Below, piece after piece: positions 36,310 through 46,206 of a stretch of 64,000 nt of DNA. The notes beneath the pieces were generated by a model. That model was given only the letters and a program-made list of their open reading frames with translations. It did not search any database and was not told the origin of the DNA. The position numbers and the translations under genes were made by a program. The DNA is from Dryas octopetala. Taxonomy: Eukaryota; Streptophyta; Magnoliopsida; Rosales; Rosaceae. Position 1 is the stretch's first letter; each line of letters opens with the position of its first letter. Location of the stretch: assembly GCA_963921425.1 (NCBI GenBank), contig OY992836.1:9253825-9317824 (forward strand). The letters are read 5' to 3'.

Positions 36310-39300
36310 TCATGCGTAGTATTTACGCAAGTTGATGGCGTTCCACCTTTTTCTAATCGGGGTGCCATCCATGTTTGAGAGTAAGTAAGTCCCTTTGCCT
36401 CCTACTTCAATTACTTGATATGGCCCTTCCCAATTAGGACCTAGCTTGCCAGCGCCCGGGACTTTCGTGTTTTGAAACACCTTTCTGAGTACAAGGTCTC
36501 CCTCTTGAAAGGTCCTTGGTTTGACGCCTTTATTGTAATAGGACCGTACTTGCTGTTGATAGGCGGCAATCCTTACCAGTGCTTGCCTTCGCTCATCCAA
36601 TAGATCCAGGTCCGTTTGAAGTTCTACTGCATTTTGCTGAAGGGTCCTGTCCTCCGTGCGGAGGGTTGGCATCCCTACTTGGACCGGTATGATAGCCTCC
36701 GCTCCAAATGCTAAAGAAAAAGGAGTCTCTCCTGTGGGTCTCCGCTTGGTGGTCCTATATGCCCATAGGACCCCAGGTAGTTCGTCGGGCCATTTGCCTT
36801 TGACACTTTCCAACCTCTTCTTCAACGTGTCAAGAATAGTTTTGTTGGAGGCTTCAGCTTGGCCGTTTCCTTGAGGGTACCGGGGTGTCGACATCAAATT
36901 CTTGATGTTCAGAGATCTACAAAAGTCAGTGATCTCCGTACTTGTGAACTGAAGGCCGTTATCGGACACCAAAGTTTGAGGGATTCCGAACCTACAAATG
37001 ATGCTTCTCCATATAAATCTCTTTACCTCCTTATCTCGAATTTTTGCAAGGGGCTCGGCTTCAATCCACTTTGTGAAATAATCGGTAGCAACCAACAAAA
37101 ACCTTTTTTGGGCGGTGGCATCTAGCAAGGGTCCGACGATGTCGAGGCCCCATTGCATGAACGGCCAAGGGGATCGAAGCGGGGTTAGGTCCTCTGCTGG
37201 TTGTCTTGGGATAATGGCAAACCTTTGGCATTTGTCACATTTCTGTACGAACTCCTTTGCATCCTGGTGCATTGTTGGCCAATAGTACCCCTCACTTAGG
37301 GCTTTTTGCGCTAAGGACCTGCCTCCGGCATGATTCCCACAACTACCCCCATGGATTTCTGCGAGAACGTACCGTACCTGATCCGGGTGGAGACAAAGGA
37401 GGTGAGGTCCTGAATATGACCGACGATAGAGCTTGCCATTATGGTCCACGTACCGTGCCGCTTTTAAATGTAATTTTCTAGCCTCCGCCCGGTCTTGGGG
37501 TAGTGTCCCATTCTTTATGTAATCAAGGATTGGATCCATCCAACAGGGTGCTGGAGCTATAGGTAGGCATGGAGCCCCCACCTTGTGAACACTCGGCTCC
37601 TTCAAGTACTCCACAGGAATGGTCCGACGAAGTTGGTAGTTTAAGGAAGATCCCAAATTTGCCAGAGTATCGGCATGGGTATTTTGATTACGAGGGACCT
37701 GTGTGAGTGTGAACTCTTGAAACTTTTGGAGAAGATCTTTGGCCTTAGTGAGGTAGAGAGTCATGGTTGGATTGAGTGCCGCATATTCACCTAACACTTG
37801 GTTCACGATTAATTGAGAATCACAAAATATATTTAATTTACGGACCTGTAGTTCGGATGCTAGTCTTAAGCCTGCCAAAAGAGCCTCGTACTCAGCTTCG
37901 TTGTTGCTTGCCCGAAATCCTAATATCAAGGCCTGCTCCATTATGGATCCATCCGGAGTGCGCAAAACTAGGCCGGCGCCTGCCCCTTTGCAATTGGAGG
38001 ACCCATCCACGTGAAGGTGCCACGCATAAGGATCCGTTGGGTCCGATTCTGAATTTGGGTTGATTGGGTCCGACAATTCCGTTTCAGAGGGAGTAAATTC
38101 GGCAATGAAGTCGGCTAGGACCTGTGCCTTGATAGCCGTTCGTGGTTGGTACACTATGTCGTATTGCCCAAGCTCAATTGCCCACTTTGTTATCCGCGAG
38201 GATGCATCCGGTCCGTGCAAAATGGTCCTTAACGGGTAATCGGTCCGCACAATGATTTTGAAAGCCTGGAAGTATGGTCTTAACTTTCTAGCGGAGCTTA
38301 CCAAAGCCAAAATTAATTTTTCCATCTTTGGGTACCTAGTTTCTGGGTCTAGGAGAGCCTTTGACGTGTAATATACCGGGTGTTGTGCCCCCTGCTCTTC
38401 TCGGACCAGAGCCGAACTAACCGCCGGACTGGAAACCCCCAAATATAAGTATAGGTCCTCCCCCGCGGAGGGTTTGGATAACAAAGGCGTAGAGCTTAAA
38501 TATGTCTTTAGGTCCTGAAAAGCCGTTTCACATTCTTCATTCCATATTTTGCCCCCGCTCCTTTTCAATGCTTGAAAAAAGGGGCGGCATTTATCCGTCG
38601 ACTTTGAAAGGAACCTGCTTAGGGCGGCAGCACGGCCCGTTAGACTTTGTATTTCTTTGACAGTGCGAGGGGACCGCATATCCATGATTGCTCTTATTTG
38701 GTCTGGGTTAGCCTCAATACCCCGTTGAGTTACTAAATATCCCAAGAATTTTCTGGAGGCTACTCCAAATGTGCATTTTTCCGGGTTCAACTTCATGTTA
38801 TACCTCCGCAAAAGTTCAAATGCCTCCCCAAGGTGCTTTACATGGTCACGTCTTTGTAGGCTCTTTACTAACATGTCATCCACGTATACCTCCATTGTCT
38901 TTCCGATAAGGTCCTTAAAGACTTTGTTCACAAGTCGTTGATACGTTGCCCCCGCATTTTTAAGCCCGAAAGGCATCACATTATAACAATAGGTCCCCCT
39001 CTCTATGACAAATGAGGTTTTCTCCTTATCCGGCCCATACATCTTGATTTGATTATAGCCGCTATAAGCATCCATGAAACTAAGAAGTTGATGCCCCGCC
39101 GTTGAATCTACTAGTTGATCAATCCGTGGAAGGGGGTAGCTATCTTTTGGGCAAGCTTTGTTTAAATCGGTGAAGTCGACACATTCCCTCCACTTGACAT
39201 TTTTCTTTCGAACCAAAACCACATTGGCTAACCAATCCGGATGGTACACATCCTCCACAAATCCGGCGGCTTTTAGCTTATCTACCTCGGCCTCAATTAT

Positions 39301-39639
39301 AGCTGACCGTTCTGGAGTAAAGTTTCTCTTCTTTTGGATTACCGCCTTGAAGTTTGGATCCACCATAAGTTTATGGCATATGACCTTCGGATCGATTCCG
39401 GGCATGTCGCCAGCGGACCATGCGAATACATCCTTATTTTCCCGTAGGAAGGCTATTAACTGATCCTTTTCTATCTTGGAAAGTCTGGACCCAATCCTTG
39501 CCTTTCTCTCTGGTAGCTTTGGGTCCAATTCAATTAACTCTGTTTCTTCCTCTGCCTTGCCCCCTTTGGGGTCACTATCCTGAGGGTCCAAATCGATTTC
39601 AATATCTTCTTGCTCATCTTGGGCCCCCAGGGCTAATTG
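36310..39639 (-). CDS. Gypsy pol: RT, RNase H, archaeal-type RNase H, integrase
   Basis: Open from the codon after the TAG (39639) for 1109 residues; the first in-frame ATG is about 78 codons on, inside a conserved segment (SAGDMPGIDP), so no independent start is evident. Numbering from the TTG codon at 39591: reverse transcriptase 75-320 with FMDAYSG (Asp174) and YVDD (236-239); gypsy RNase H 375-500; second, archaeal-type RNase H 523-650 with HVDGSS (Asp529), AEYEA (Glu567), FCDSQ (Asp591) and HADTLA (Asp641); integrase zinc region His747, His754, Cys785, Cys788; DD35E core Asp817, Asp877, Glu913. All key residues are intact and there is no stop or frameshift. Made by readthrough from gag-protease and then cut by the element's protease; acts in the cytoplasmic particle and nucleus. 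Confidence 0.93.
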   Translation of the reverse strand, partial: QLALGAQDEQEDIEIDLDPQDSDPKGGKAEEETELIELDPKLPERKARIGSRLSKIEKDQLIAFLRENKDVFAWSAGDMPGIDPKVICHKLMVDPNFKAVIQKKRNFTPERSAIIEAEVDKLKAAGFVEDVYHPDWLANVVLVRKKNVKWRECVDFTDLNKACPKDSYPLPRIDQLVDSTAGHQLLSFMDAYSGYNQIKMYGPDKEKTSFVIERGTYCYNVMPFGLKNAGATYQRLVNKVFKDLIGKTMEVYVDDMLVKSLQRRDHVKHLGEAFELLRRYNMKLNPEKCTFGVASRKFLGYLVTQRGIEANPDQIRAIMDMRSPRTVKEIQSLTGRAAALSRFLSKSTDKCRPFFQALKRSGGKIWNEECETAFQDLKTYLSSTPLLSKPSAGEDLYLYLGVSSPAVSSALVREEQGAQHPVYYTSKALLDPETRYPKMEKLILALVSSARKLRPYFQAFKIIVRTDYPLRTILHGPDASSRITKWAIELGQYDIVYQPRTAIKAQVLADFIAEFTPSETELSDPINPNSESDPTDPYAWHLHVDGSSNCKGAGAGLVLRTPDGSIMEQALILGFRASNNEAEYEALLAGLRLASELQVRKLNIFCDSQLIVNQVLGEYAALNPTMTLYLTKAKDLLQKFQEFTLTQVPRNQNTHADTLANLGSSLNYQLRRTIPVEYLKEPSVHKVGAPCLPIAPAPCWMDPILDYIKNGTLPQDRAEARKLHLKAARYVDHNGKLYRRSYSGPHLLCLHPDQVRYVLAEIHGGSCGNHAGGRSLAQKALSEGYYWPTMHQDAKEFVQKCDKCQRFAIIPRQPAEDLTPLRSPWPFMQWGLDIVGPLLDATAQKRFLLVATDYFTKWIEAEPLAKIRDKEVKRFIWRSIICRFGIPQTLVSDNGLQFTSTEITDFCRSLNIKNLMSTPRYPQGNGQAEASNKTILDTLKKRLESVKGKWPDELPGVLWAYRTTKRRPTGETPFSLAFGAEAIIPVQVGMPTLRTEDRTLQQNAVELQTDLDLLDERRQALVRIAAYQQQVRSYYNKGVKPRTFQEGDLVLRKVFQNTKVPGAGKLGPNWEGPYQVIEVGGKGTYLLSNMDGTPIRKRWNAINLRKYYA

Positions 39640-39642
39640 CTA
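39634..39642 (-). promoter_or_regulatory. Leaky stop: TAG-CAA-TTA between gag-protease and pol
   Basis: On the minus strand the gag frame ends GAT TAG CAA TTA GCC and pol continues in the same frame. UAG-CAA-UUA is the exact hexanucleotide context (UAG-CAR-YYA) known to give a few percent readthrough in plant cells. It would set the Gag to Gag-Pol ratio. Inference from sequence; not shown experimentally here. Confidence 0.75.
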
Positions 39643-42222
39643 ATCGAATTTTTCTTTGGGGTTCCCAAGGTTCTGAGTCCCTGAGACGGATGCATCCTCT
39701 TTGGGCGTTTTGGTCTGTGCTCTGGATACGTCCTGTGCTCTCGGAGGTATCAAGGGACCAATCGACTTTTTTATTTCTTTCAGACCCATTACCGCGCAAC
39801 TTCCGGCGGTTGCTTGATCCCCCCGGATTTCTTGGATCCCTTCCTTTGTTGGGAACTTCAAGACCTGATGGTAGGTGGAAGGGACTGCCTTCATGCGATG
39901 GAGCCATGGTCGCCCAATGATAGCGTTGTAAGGTGTGGGGCAATCGACTACCATGAATGGCGTGAGTGGGCTTCTTGACCCCGCCACCACTGGTAGTGAG
40001 ATAGTGCCGATGGTGTGAACCAAGCTTCCGTCAAAGGCCATAAGCGGTTTAGAAACGGGGGTGATATCCTCAATTAAACCCATGCGCTCAACCGCCGTTT
40101 TGAAAAGCACATTAACGGATGCTCCATTATCTATCAAGACACGGCCCGCGGTGGCATGAGTAACTTGGATGGTGATAACCAAAGCGTCCTCATGGGGAGA
40201 GTGCAATGCCGCAGCGTCTTGCTCGGAGAAGTTCATGAGATCAATCCCGGATAGGTCCTGGGAAGGCGCCACCAAGACCTCCCTCGCTTTCTTGCAACTA
40301 TGCTCCCTTTCCTTTCTTGTGGAGCCTAAGTAGTCTGGTTCGGAGAGGATGCATTGCAAGTTCATGGTTGGCTTCTTTGGTGGTGGATCCGAATCTGGGG
40401 ACCTTTGTCTATCTTGTTTTTCATGCCTCCGCTTTAATGCTTCATCCTTTACGAATTCCCAACAATATCCTTGCTCTAAAAGTTCTTCAATATGCTCACG
40501 AAGTGCTATGCAATCCCTGGTTAGATGCCCCTTAGACTTGTGGAAGGCGCAGTACCTATCCGGAAATTTTTTGCTTGCATCCGACTTTATAGGGGGTGGA
40601 CGTTTCACCCATGGTTGGTTATTGATCATGTAAAGGACTTGATTGATTGGAAGTCTCAAAGGTGTATATTTGTCACGGTCCGAATTTGCACGATCCTCCC
40701 TCTTCCTCTTCTCCGCGGTCCCATATTTCTCGGGCCTATCACCTCTTCTGGGGGACCTATCATTTCGTTTAGGGGCTTCATCCTCTTGACGATTCCTCCG
40801 CATGCTTTTATCTTCCTTCCTTACATATGCCCCCCGTTTCTCATCATCCCACCTAATGTACTTTTCCGCCTTCATTAACGTTTGAGCAAACGTGAGGGTA
40901 CCTTTTTTAACCAAAGATCCATATAATGCGGACTCCACAGGTAGTGCCCGCCTAAAGGCCACAGCCGCCATGTTGTCATCACATTTTTCAATTTTTGCCA
41001 CCTCAGACTTGAATCGTTTTACAAAGTCCCGGAGGGATTCGTCCTCCCCCTGCTTGAGGGTAAAGAGATGGTCCGTATCTTTTTTGATATCTCGGTAAGC
41101 GGAGTAATGTTTCACAAATGAAGAGCATAAGCCGGTAAAATTAGTAATGGACCGAGGTGGTAGAGAGTGATACCAAGTTAATGCGGACCCTTCCAGGCTT
41201 GAGGGGAATATCTTGCACATCCAGGCATCATTGTCATCATATGGTGCCATCGAGTTTCGATACATCCTAATGTGACTCATTGGGTCCGAATCTCCCTTAA
41301 AGTATTTGAACCTTGGCATAGAAAAACGCTCCGGGGCTCTAACTCGGAGGATGTGATCTTCAAGGGGGGACTCATTTACGCGAAGGATTTCGCTCTCCAA
41401 CCAAGTTTCATGTGGATCCCTCCAGTCGACGCGAAATTGTTCCATCCGCTGATTAAGCATCCTCTCCATCGCTCGGTGACTAACTAAACTTTCGGAGCGA
41501 CGCGTATCGCTCGAGGGTCCACTAAAAGCGTGAGATGAGTATGAAGAATCGGGCCGGGACCGTGTAGTCCTAGGTGGGGAGCGACGTGGGGGTGGTATGA
41601 TATCCGCAACGCTGCCCATATTCGGGTTCGGACCTTGCCGTGAGGGTCCTTCATTCCTCATACCCGGAACCCGGATGGGTGTTCCACGGATAGGCGACAT
41701 CGGACCGGTCCGACGGCTTTCTGCAGTAGGCCCGATGGGTCCGCGACCCGTTGGTTGCTCATTGCCTCCCTGGGGGCTCCTTGCCTGGCGATTAGGACCC
41801 CTAGACAAATTGCGGAGGGATTCTTGTGGGGGTTCCCCCACCTTTTCTTTTTGCTTTTCTTGGCGAGTTAGCCGAGTTCTTCCACTTGTACCCCGTACGC
41901 GGCTCCTTCCTCGTTCCCTATGGGACCGGCAAGAAGTTCTTCCGCGGGGCTCTTGATTGCTAGCCCTTAGAGCCTCACTCATCAATTGAATATCCTTCCT
42001 CATAGCCTCAAGGGCCACATGGGTTTGATCCTCCATGCGCCGCAAAACGACTTGGTACTCGTTGGGCTCTTGTCGAGGAGGGTCCGGCTGGCTATCATCA
42101 TCAGTGGTGTGGACTTCCACACGGTCAAGCTCTTTTTCCACTCGTTGAGCCGCCAGCTCAACAGTAGTTGACGTCAGGGGGTGCCCATTTGTAGTAACAC
42201 CTAAAGTCATCTCTTCCGCCAT
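39640..42222 (-). CDS. Gypsy gag-protease polyprotein
   Basis: 860 residues from an ATG in good context (CCTATGGCG), 90 nt inside the 5' LTR. Residues 1-290 are charged and low complexity, with an Arg/Pro-rich middle. The capsid-type domain spans about 298-460 (RFSMPRFKYFKGDSDP, SALTWYHSLPP, LRDFVKRFKSEV). It is followed by a basic stretch and one atypical zinc-binding knuckle, Cys558-His561-His566-Cys571 (CAFHKSKGHLTRDC). The retropepsin-like protease has LIDNGAS (698-702) in place of the common DTG/DSG, and IIGRPWLHRMKAV near 768-780; Asn in place of Thr/Ser next to the active-site Asp is unusual but seen in my recollection of plant Tat proteases. It ends KEKFD at a leaky TAG. Role: forms the virus-like particle and processes itself and pol. 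Confidence 0.92.
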   Translation of the reverse strand: MAEEMTLGVTTNGHPLTSTTVELAAQRVEKELDRVEVHTTDDDSQPDPPRQEPNEYQVVLRRMEDQTHVALEAMRKDIQLMSEALRASNQEPRGRTSCRSHRERGRSRVRGTSGRTRLTRQEKQKEKVGEPPQESLRNLSRGPNRQARSPQGGNEQPTGRGPIGPTAESRRTGPMSPIRGTPIRVPGMRNEGPSRQGPNPNMGSVADIIPPPRRSPPRTTRSRPDSSYSSHAFSGPSSDTRRSESLVSHRAMERMLNQRMEQFRVDWRDPHETWLESEILRVNESPLEDHILRVRAPERFSMPRFKYFKGDSDPMSHIRMYRNSMAPYDDNDAWMCKIFPSSLEGSALTWYHSLPPRSITNFTGLCSSFVKHYSAYRDIKKDTDHLFTLKQGEDESLRDFVKRFKSEVAKIEKCDDNMAAVAFRRALPVESALYGSLVKKGTLTFAQTLMKAEKYIRWDDEKRGAYVRKEDKSMRRNRQEDEAPKRNDRSPRRGDRPEKYGTAEKRKREDRANSDRDKYTPLRLPINQVLYMINNQPWVKRPPPIKSDASKKFPDRYCAFHKSKGHLTRDCIALREHIEELLEQGYCWEFVKDEALKRRHEKQDRQRSPDSDPPPKKPTMNLQCILSEPDYLGSTRKEREHSCKKAREVLVAPSQDLSGIDLMNFSEQDAAALHSPHEDALVITIQVTHATAGRVLIDNGASVNVLFKTAVERMGLIEDITPVSKPLMAFDGSLVHTIGTISLPVVAGSRSPLTPFMVVDCPTPYNAIIGRPWLHRMKAVPSTYHQVLKFPTKEGIQEIRGDQATAGSCAVMGLKEIKKSIGPLIPPRAQDVSRAQTKTPKEDASVSGTQNLGNPKEKFD

Positions 42223-42291
42223 AGGTTCTGGAAAAAATGAGTTTGAAAAAATCGAAGAGCAAAATCCGAAAACGAGAAGTTCTAGATTCTA

Positions 42292-42309
42292 CTCTCAATG
42301 AAAGCACCA
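42292..42309 (-). promoter_or_regulatory. Gypsy primer-binding site candidate
   Basis: Two bases inside the 5' LTR the minus strand reads TGGTGCTTTCATTGAGAG, beginning with the TGG expected to pair with a tRNA CCA end. I cannot assign the tRNA. Confidence 0.6.
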
Positions 42310-42311
42310 AT

Positions 42312-43219
42312 TGTTGTAGCACGAATTCTCCAAGTAGCTAAACTCAGAAAACGATGGGTCCTGTAAACACAAGAAAAACCTTCGGAGGTATGGTGACACC
42401 GGTGTGGTGTCGGCCAAAGGCTCTCCGACGGTCAAGTCAGTAAGCAAGATCAATATCAACTCAAAGCAGTGGGCTTAGAGCTCTAGAATTACGTACCTTT
42501 GAATGATCTTATGAGAGTCTATTTATAGGGGATGATTTAATCCCTATGGCCTTAGGATTGTAAGTTGATTTAAACTTGTAATCACCGGGAAGTATAATCC
42601 ATATTGGATTGAACTCCTATACCTGAATCCTTGTTTGGAGAGAATTCAAGCCATTTAATTCGTATGGGAATTGGTTTCCTAGTAGAACATGAAGTTCTTA
42701 GGTCCCTTTAGTCGTGGTTTGTATAGTAATACCTCCGTGTGCTTGTAATTGGAAGCATCCGCGAGTTTGGGTAGGAGCATGGACCCATCCGCGAGCTTGG
42801 ATGGATCCATGGGGTCGGGTGGTTCCAATGGTTTGGATGTATTCATACATTTGGAAGCATCCAGCCCTCCTAAGTGTGTGTGGCGATTGTTCCCCTTACT
42901 CTGTGCTCAATGGGTCCTCCAATTTTATGGTGTTTGTACCCCCGGCGTTGTTGGTGATGGTGCCTCATCCATAGGACCCTTTTAGACTTTCACAAGTATG
43001 GGTCCTATTCTTTAAATCAAGGCACCCCCTTTGTTATAGGTGATAGAACCTTTGTTTATTGGTCCCATTATATTTATAAGGGCATAGGTCCCATCCTCTA
43101 AGTCAAGGTACCCCCTTTTCATATAATATCTAGGGGCCCTATGCCTTTCTCTAATTCTTTTCGGATCCACTTCAAATTTGTGACATAGGTCCCATGTAGA
43201 AATTATCCATGGTCCCACA
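42312..43219 (-). repeat. Gypsy 5' LTR (908 bp)
   Basis: On the minus strand begins TGTGGGACCATGG and ends CTACAACA, abutting the TSD at one side and the primer-binding site at the other. Confidence 0.95.
42519..42528 (-). promoter_or_regulatory. TATA box of the gypsy LTR
   Basis: CTATAAATAG on the minus strand, a near-consensus plant TATA box in the right orientation for gag-pol. The same word occurs in the 3' LTR (31452-31461). Confidence 0.6.
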
Positions 43220-43349
43220 GTACACATCGCATCTTTATCTCTCAGCTTTTTTAGATTTTTTCGAAAACATCATTATTTCTCTCTTGCAAAATACTTTATT
43301 TAGAAGAAAAAAAAGAATGAAAAAGAATTGCACACTCACTTTTTGGTCT

Positions 43350-43714
43350 TAAGAAGATACACAATGACAATTCAATGGTGAAAAGTCTGCATAAATGAAA
43401 GTCTACACAATACAATGGTGAAGATACACAAAACACATATTAATCCTGCACAAACAAAAGTTCAATGGGGAAAAGTCTCCCAATGAGTTTTGCACGAAAC
43501 TTTCACTACGAAGTAGTTAAGAGATCGATAACGTTGTATGACTATCCACTCAAAAGAAAAGTCAAACTTTGAGTACAAGACTACAAAATTGCATTTGATC
43601 ACTCTCTCCTGGTTTGGTAAAGATGGATTCAGTAGTAGGAGGAACCAAAAAACTCCATGCAGTTTGTGTCGCTTTACCAGTACAAGGCCATGTTAACCCC
43701 ATGATGCAGTTAAA
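43350..43714 (+). pseudogene. Truncated UGT85A copy: promoter plus about 30 codons
   Basis: The segment repeats 44247-44620, i.e. the promoter and first codons of the intact UGT gene 0.9 kb downstream. From ATG at 43623 it encodes [14 protein letters not shown] and on to HVNPMMQL, keeping the catalytic His region, with Pro-to-Ala and Ala-to-Val changes relative to the intact copy. Homology stops at 43714, where unrelated AT-rich DNA brings a stop. It is a broken tandem duplicate. Confidence 0.85.
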
Positions 43715-44150
43715 AAAATGGATTTAAATCCTCTACGAATTTATTTTCTGCTTATTCTATATTAATCAATAAAAATTACATTATTTTACAGTGTAGATTT
43801 ATAATCAGAATCGTTCAATTTTTAGAACAACCTTTAAAGATCATCTCTACAAAAAAATTAACCAAATCAAAAAAATTTTGATTATGTAACTAATAAATGG
43901 GTCAAAGTTCAAGTAATGTAGTTAAAATTTTTCCTTAATTAATTTTCGGTACTTATTGCCTACTCGAGTCTCATAGTTTCATTTATAACTAGTACCCTTA
44001 GCCTTATAATCCGAATTTATTTTTCAATCAGTCAACAAATATTTTATTTTATCAGTTCAGTTTACCTTTCCACACAATTATCTCTCTCTCATTGGCTTGA
44101 CTAATAGATTTTGTAAGAAAATAAGAGAGCAGGTGTATTGCTTTAGTATT
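43715..44150. other. AT-rich insert between UGT copies
   Basis: No gene. Words such as GAATCGTTCAATTTTTAGAACAA and TCATCTCTACAAAAAAATTAACC recall the foldback family seen at 23.0-23.6 and 29.7-30.2 kb. Confidence 0.4.
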
Positions 44151-44527
44151 TTTTGCGAAATGGTTTGACTGGAAGTAAAGTTTTGTCCACATTATACAAA
44201 CATTTTGTTTTTTTGCTGACATATTTGGGACTACATACCCCCACATTAAGAAGATACGTACACACAATGACAATACAATGGTGAAAAGTCTGCATAAACC
44301 AAAGTCTGCACAATACAATGGTGAAGATACACAACACACACATTAATCCTGCACAAACGAAAGTTCAATGGGGAAAAGTCTCCCAATGAGTTTTGCACGA
44401 AACTTTCACTACGAAGTAGTTAAGAGATCGATTACGTTTGTATGACTATATCCACTCAAAAGAAAAGTTAACTTTGAGTAAAAGTCTACAAAATTGCATC
44501 TGATCACTCTCTCCTGGTTTGATCAAG
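44151..44527 (+). promoter_or_regulatory. Promoter region of the intact UGT85A gene at 44528
   Basis: Conserved in two further places (27853-28070 and 43350-43622), which marks it as one duplicated unit. It contains an internal near-repeat of AATACAATGGTGAA-type segments. No clear TATA box was assigned. Confidence 0.55.
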
Positions 44528-46206
44528 ATGGATTCAGTAGTAGGAGGAACCAAAAAACTCCATGCAGTTTGTGTCCCTCTCCCAGCACAAGGCCATGTTA
44601 ACCCCATGATGCAGTTAGCCAAGCTTCTACACTCAAGGGGCTACCACATAACCTTTGTCAACACTGAGTTCAATCACAGCCGTTTAATCCGGGCCAAAGG
44701 TTCCGACTCCGTTAAGGGACTGCCGGACTTCCAGTTCGAGACCATACCGGACGGGTTGCCACCTTCAGATGAAGTTGTATCCCAAGATGTTCCAGCTTTC
44801 TGTGACTCCACCAGGAAAACCTGTTTAGGTCCATTTAAAGAGCTGGTGACTAAACTGAATTCTTCATCTCAAGTGCCACAAATTACTTGTATAATTTCAG
44901 ATGGTCTCATGGGGTTTGGGAGGCAAGCTGCTAAGGAATTAGACATTCCAGAGGTTCAATTTTGGCCTGCCTCTGCTTGTAGCTTCATGGGGTGCCTGAA
45001 GTTCAGTGAACTCGTCAATCGAGGCATTGTTCCATTCAAAGGTATACATTCCATATTACAGGGTTATGAAAGTTTAAATTAAAAGAGCAAGTTGTGCTAG
45101 CATGTTTGCATACATTAATTTTCCATTTTTTGTTTCTTTTTGATGCTTCATGCATATAGAATCATATAAAACATTGTCTTTAACAAAGGGTGCGTTTCTC
45201 AAGTTCATGAATTAATTCTTAAGTACTATATATAACAATATCTAATAAAAAAAATTCACCTTCTATGCACTTTTCAGACGAAAATTTCATGCATGATGGT
45301 ACGCTGGATACGCCAATTGATTGGATCCCAGGCATGAAAAATATTCGGCTCAAGGACATCCCCACCTTCATTAGAGTTACTGATGTCGAGGACATAATGT
45401 TTGATTTCATTGGATCCGAAGCAGAAAACTGCTTGAAATCCTCTGCAATCCTCTTCAACACATTTAACGAATTTGAACATGAAGTGTTAGAAGAAATCTC
45501 AGCCCTGTTCCCCAACATTTACACCATAGGCCCACTTAATTTGCTTGGCCAGCAGGTACCTGCAGAAAGCAAATTGATCAAGTCTCTCAGCTCAAGCTTT
45601 TGGAAAGAGGACACAAAATGCCTTGAATGGCTTGATAAAAGGAAACCCAGTTCGGTTGTGTATGTAAATTATGGCAGCATAACTATGATGACAGACCACC
45701 AATTGAAAGAATTTGCATGGGGGCTGGCAAATAGCAAACACCCATTTTTGTTGATAGTTAGGCCTGATATGGTAGAGGGAGACTCTGCAATTTTACCTAA
45801 TGAATTTTTGGAGGAGATTAAGGATAGGGGTTATATAGCAAGTTGGTGTCCACAGGAACAAGTGCTAGCACATCCATCAGTTGGAGTTTTCTTAACACAC
45901 TGTGGTTGGAATTCAACAATGGAAACTATATCTGGGGGTGTGCCTGTAATCTGCTGGCCTTTCTTTGGTGATCAACAAACCAATTGTCGATATGCATGCA
46001 ACACTTGGGAAATTGGAATGGAGGTAAAAAATGATGTTAAGCGCAATGAAATTGAAGCAGTTGTAAAGGAAATGCTGGAAGGGGAGAAAGGGATGAAGAT
46101 GAGGCAGAAGGCAAAGGAATGGAAGAGAAAAGCAGTGGATGCAATTGATATTGGAGGATCATCATACAATAATTTTGATAGATTGATTAAGGAGGCCCTC
46201 CAATAA
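44528..46206 (+). CDS. UDP-glycosyltransferase, UGT85A type
   Basis: Exons 44528-45041 and 45278-46206 with a 236-nt GT-AG intron at the same site as the 24.6-kb gene (VPFK|DENF); 480 residues. Catalytic His23 (PAQGHV) and the Ser-Asp pair of IISDG are present. The PSPG box (361-404) is canonical: [20 protein letters not shown] and a terminal Asp-Gln. The C terminus (DRLIKEALQ) is nearly the same as in the minus-strand paralogue. Sequence divergence is concentrated in the N-terminal acceptor region (around [18 protein letters not shown] and the segment after the intron), so acceptor preference may differ between the two. A Met three codons upstream (44519) is less likely. Acceptor unknown; automatic annotation usually names such genes 7-deoxyloganetin glucosyltransferase-like. 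Confidence 0.93.

Larger units (their letters stand above)
31245..43219 (-). mobile_element. Complete Ty3/gypsy element, Tat-type (11,975 bp)
   Basis: Two 908-bp LTRs (42312-43219 is 5', 31245-32152 is 3') are flanked by the perfect 5-bp TSD GTACA (31240-31244 and 43220-43224). Order on the minus strand: 5' LTR, primer-binding site, gag-protease, in-frame TAG, pol (RT, RNase H, second archaeal-type RNase H, integrase), a long spacer, and an accessory ORF in antisense, then the 3' LTR. The second RNase H and the antisense ORF between pol and the 3' LTR are features of the plant Tat lineage (established knowledge). The LTRs differ at three sites only, all transitions, so the insertion is young. 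It splits the area between the orphan UGT promoter and the UGT copies at 43-46 kb. Confidence 0.95.

Noticed and set aside
39589..39591. Independent start of gypsy pol at 39591
   Set aside because: The codon is TTG, and pol is in frame with gag across a leaky TAG, so readthrough is the better explanation.
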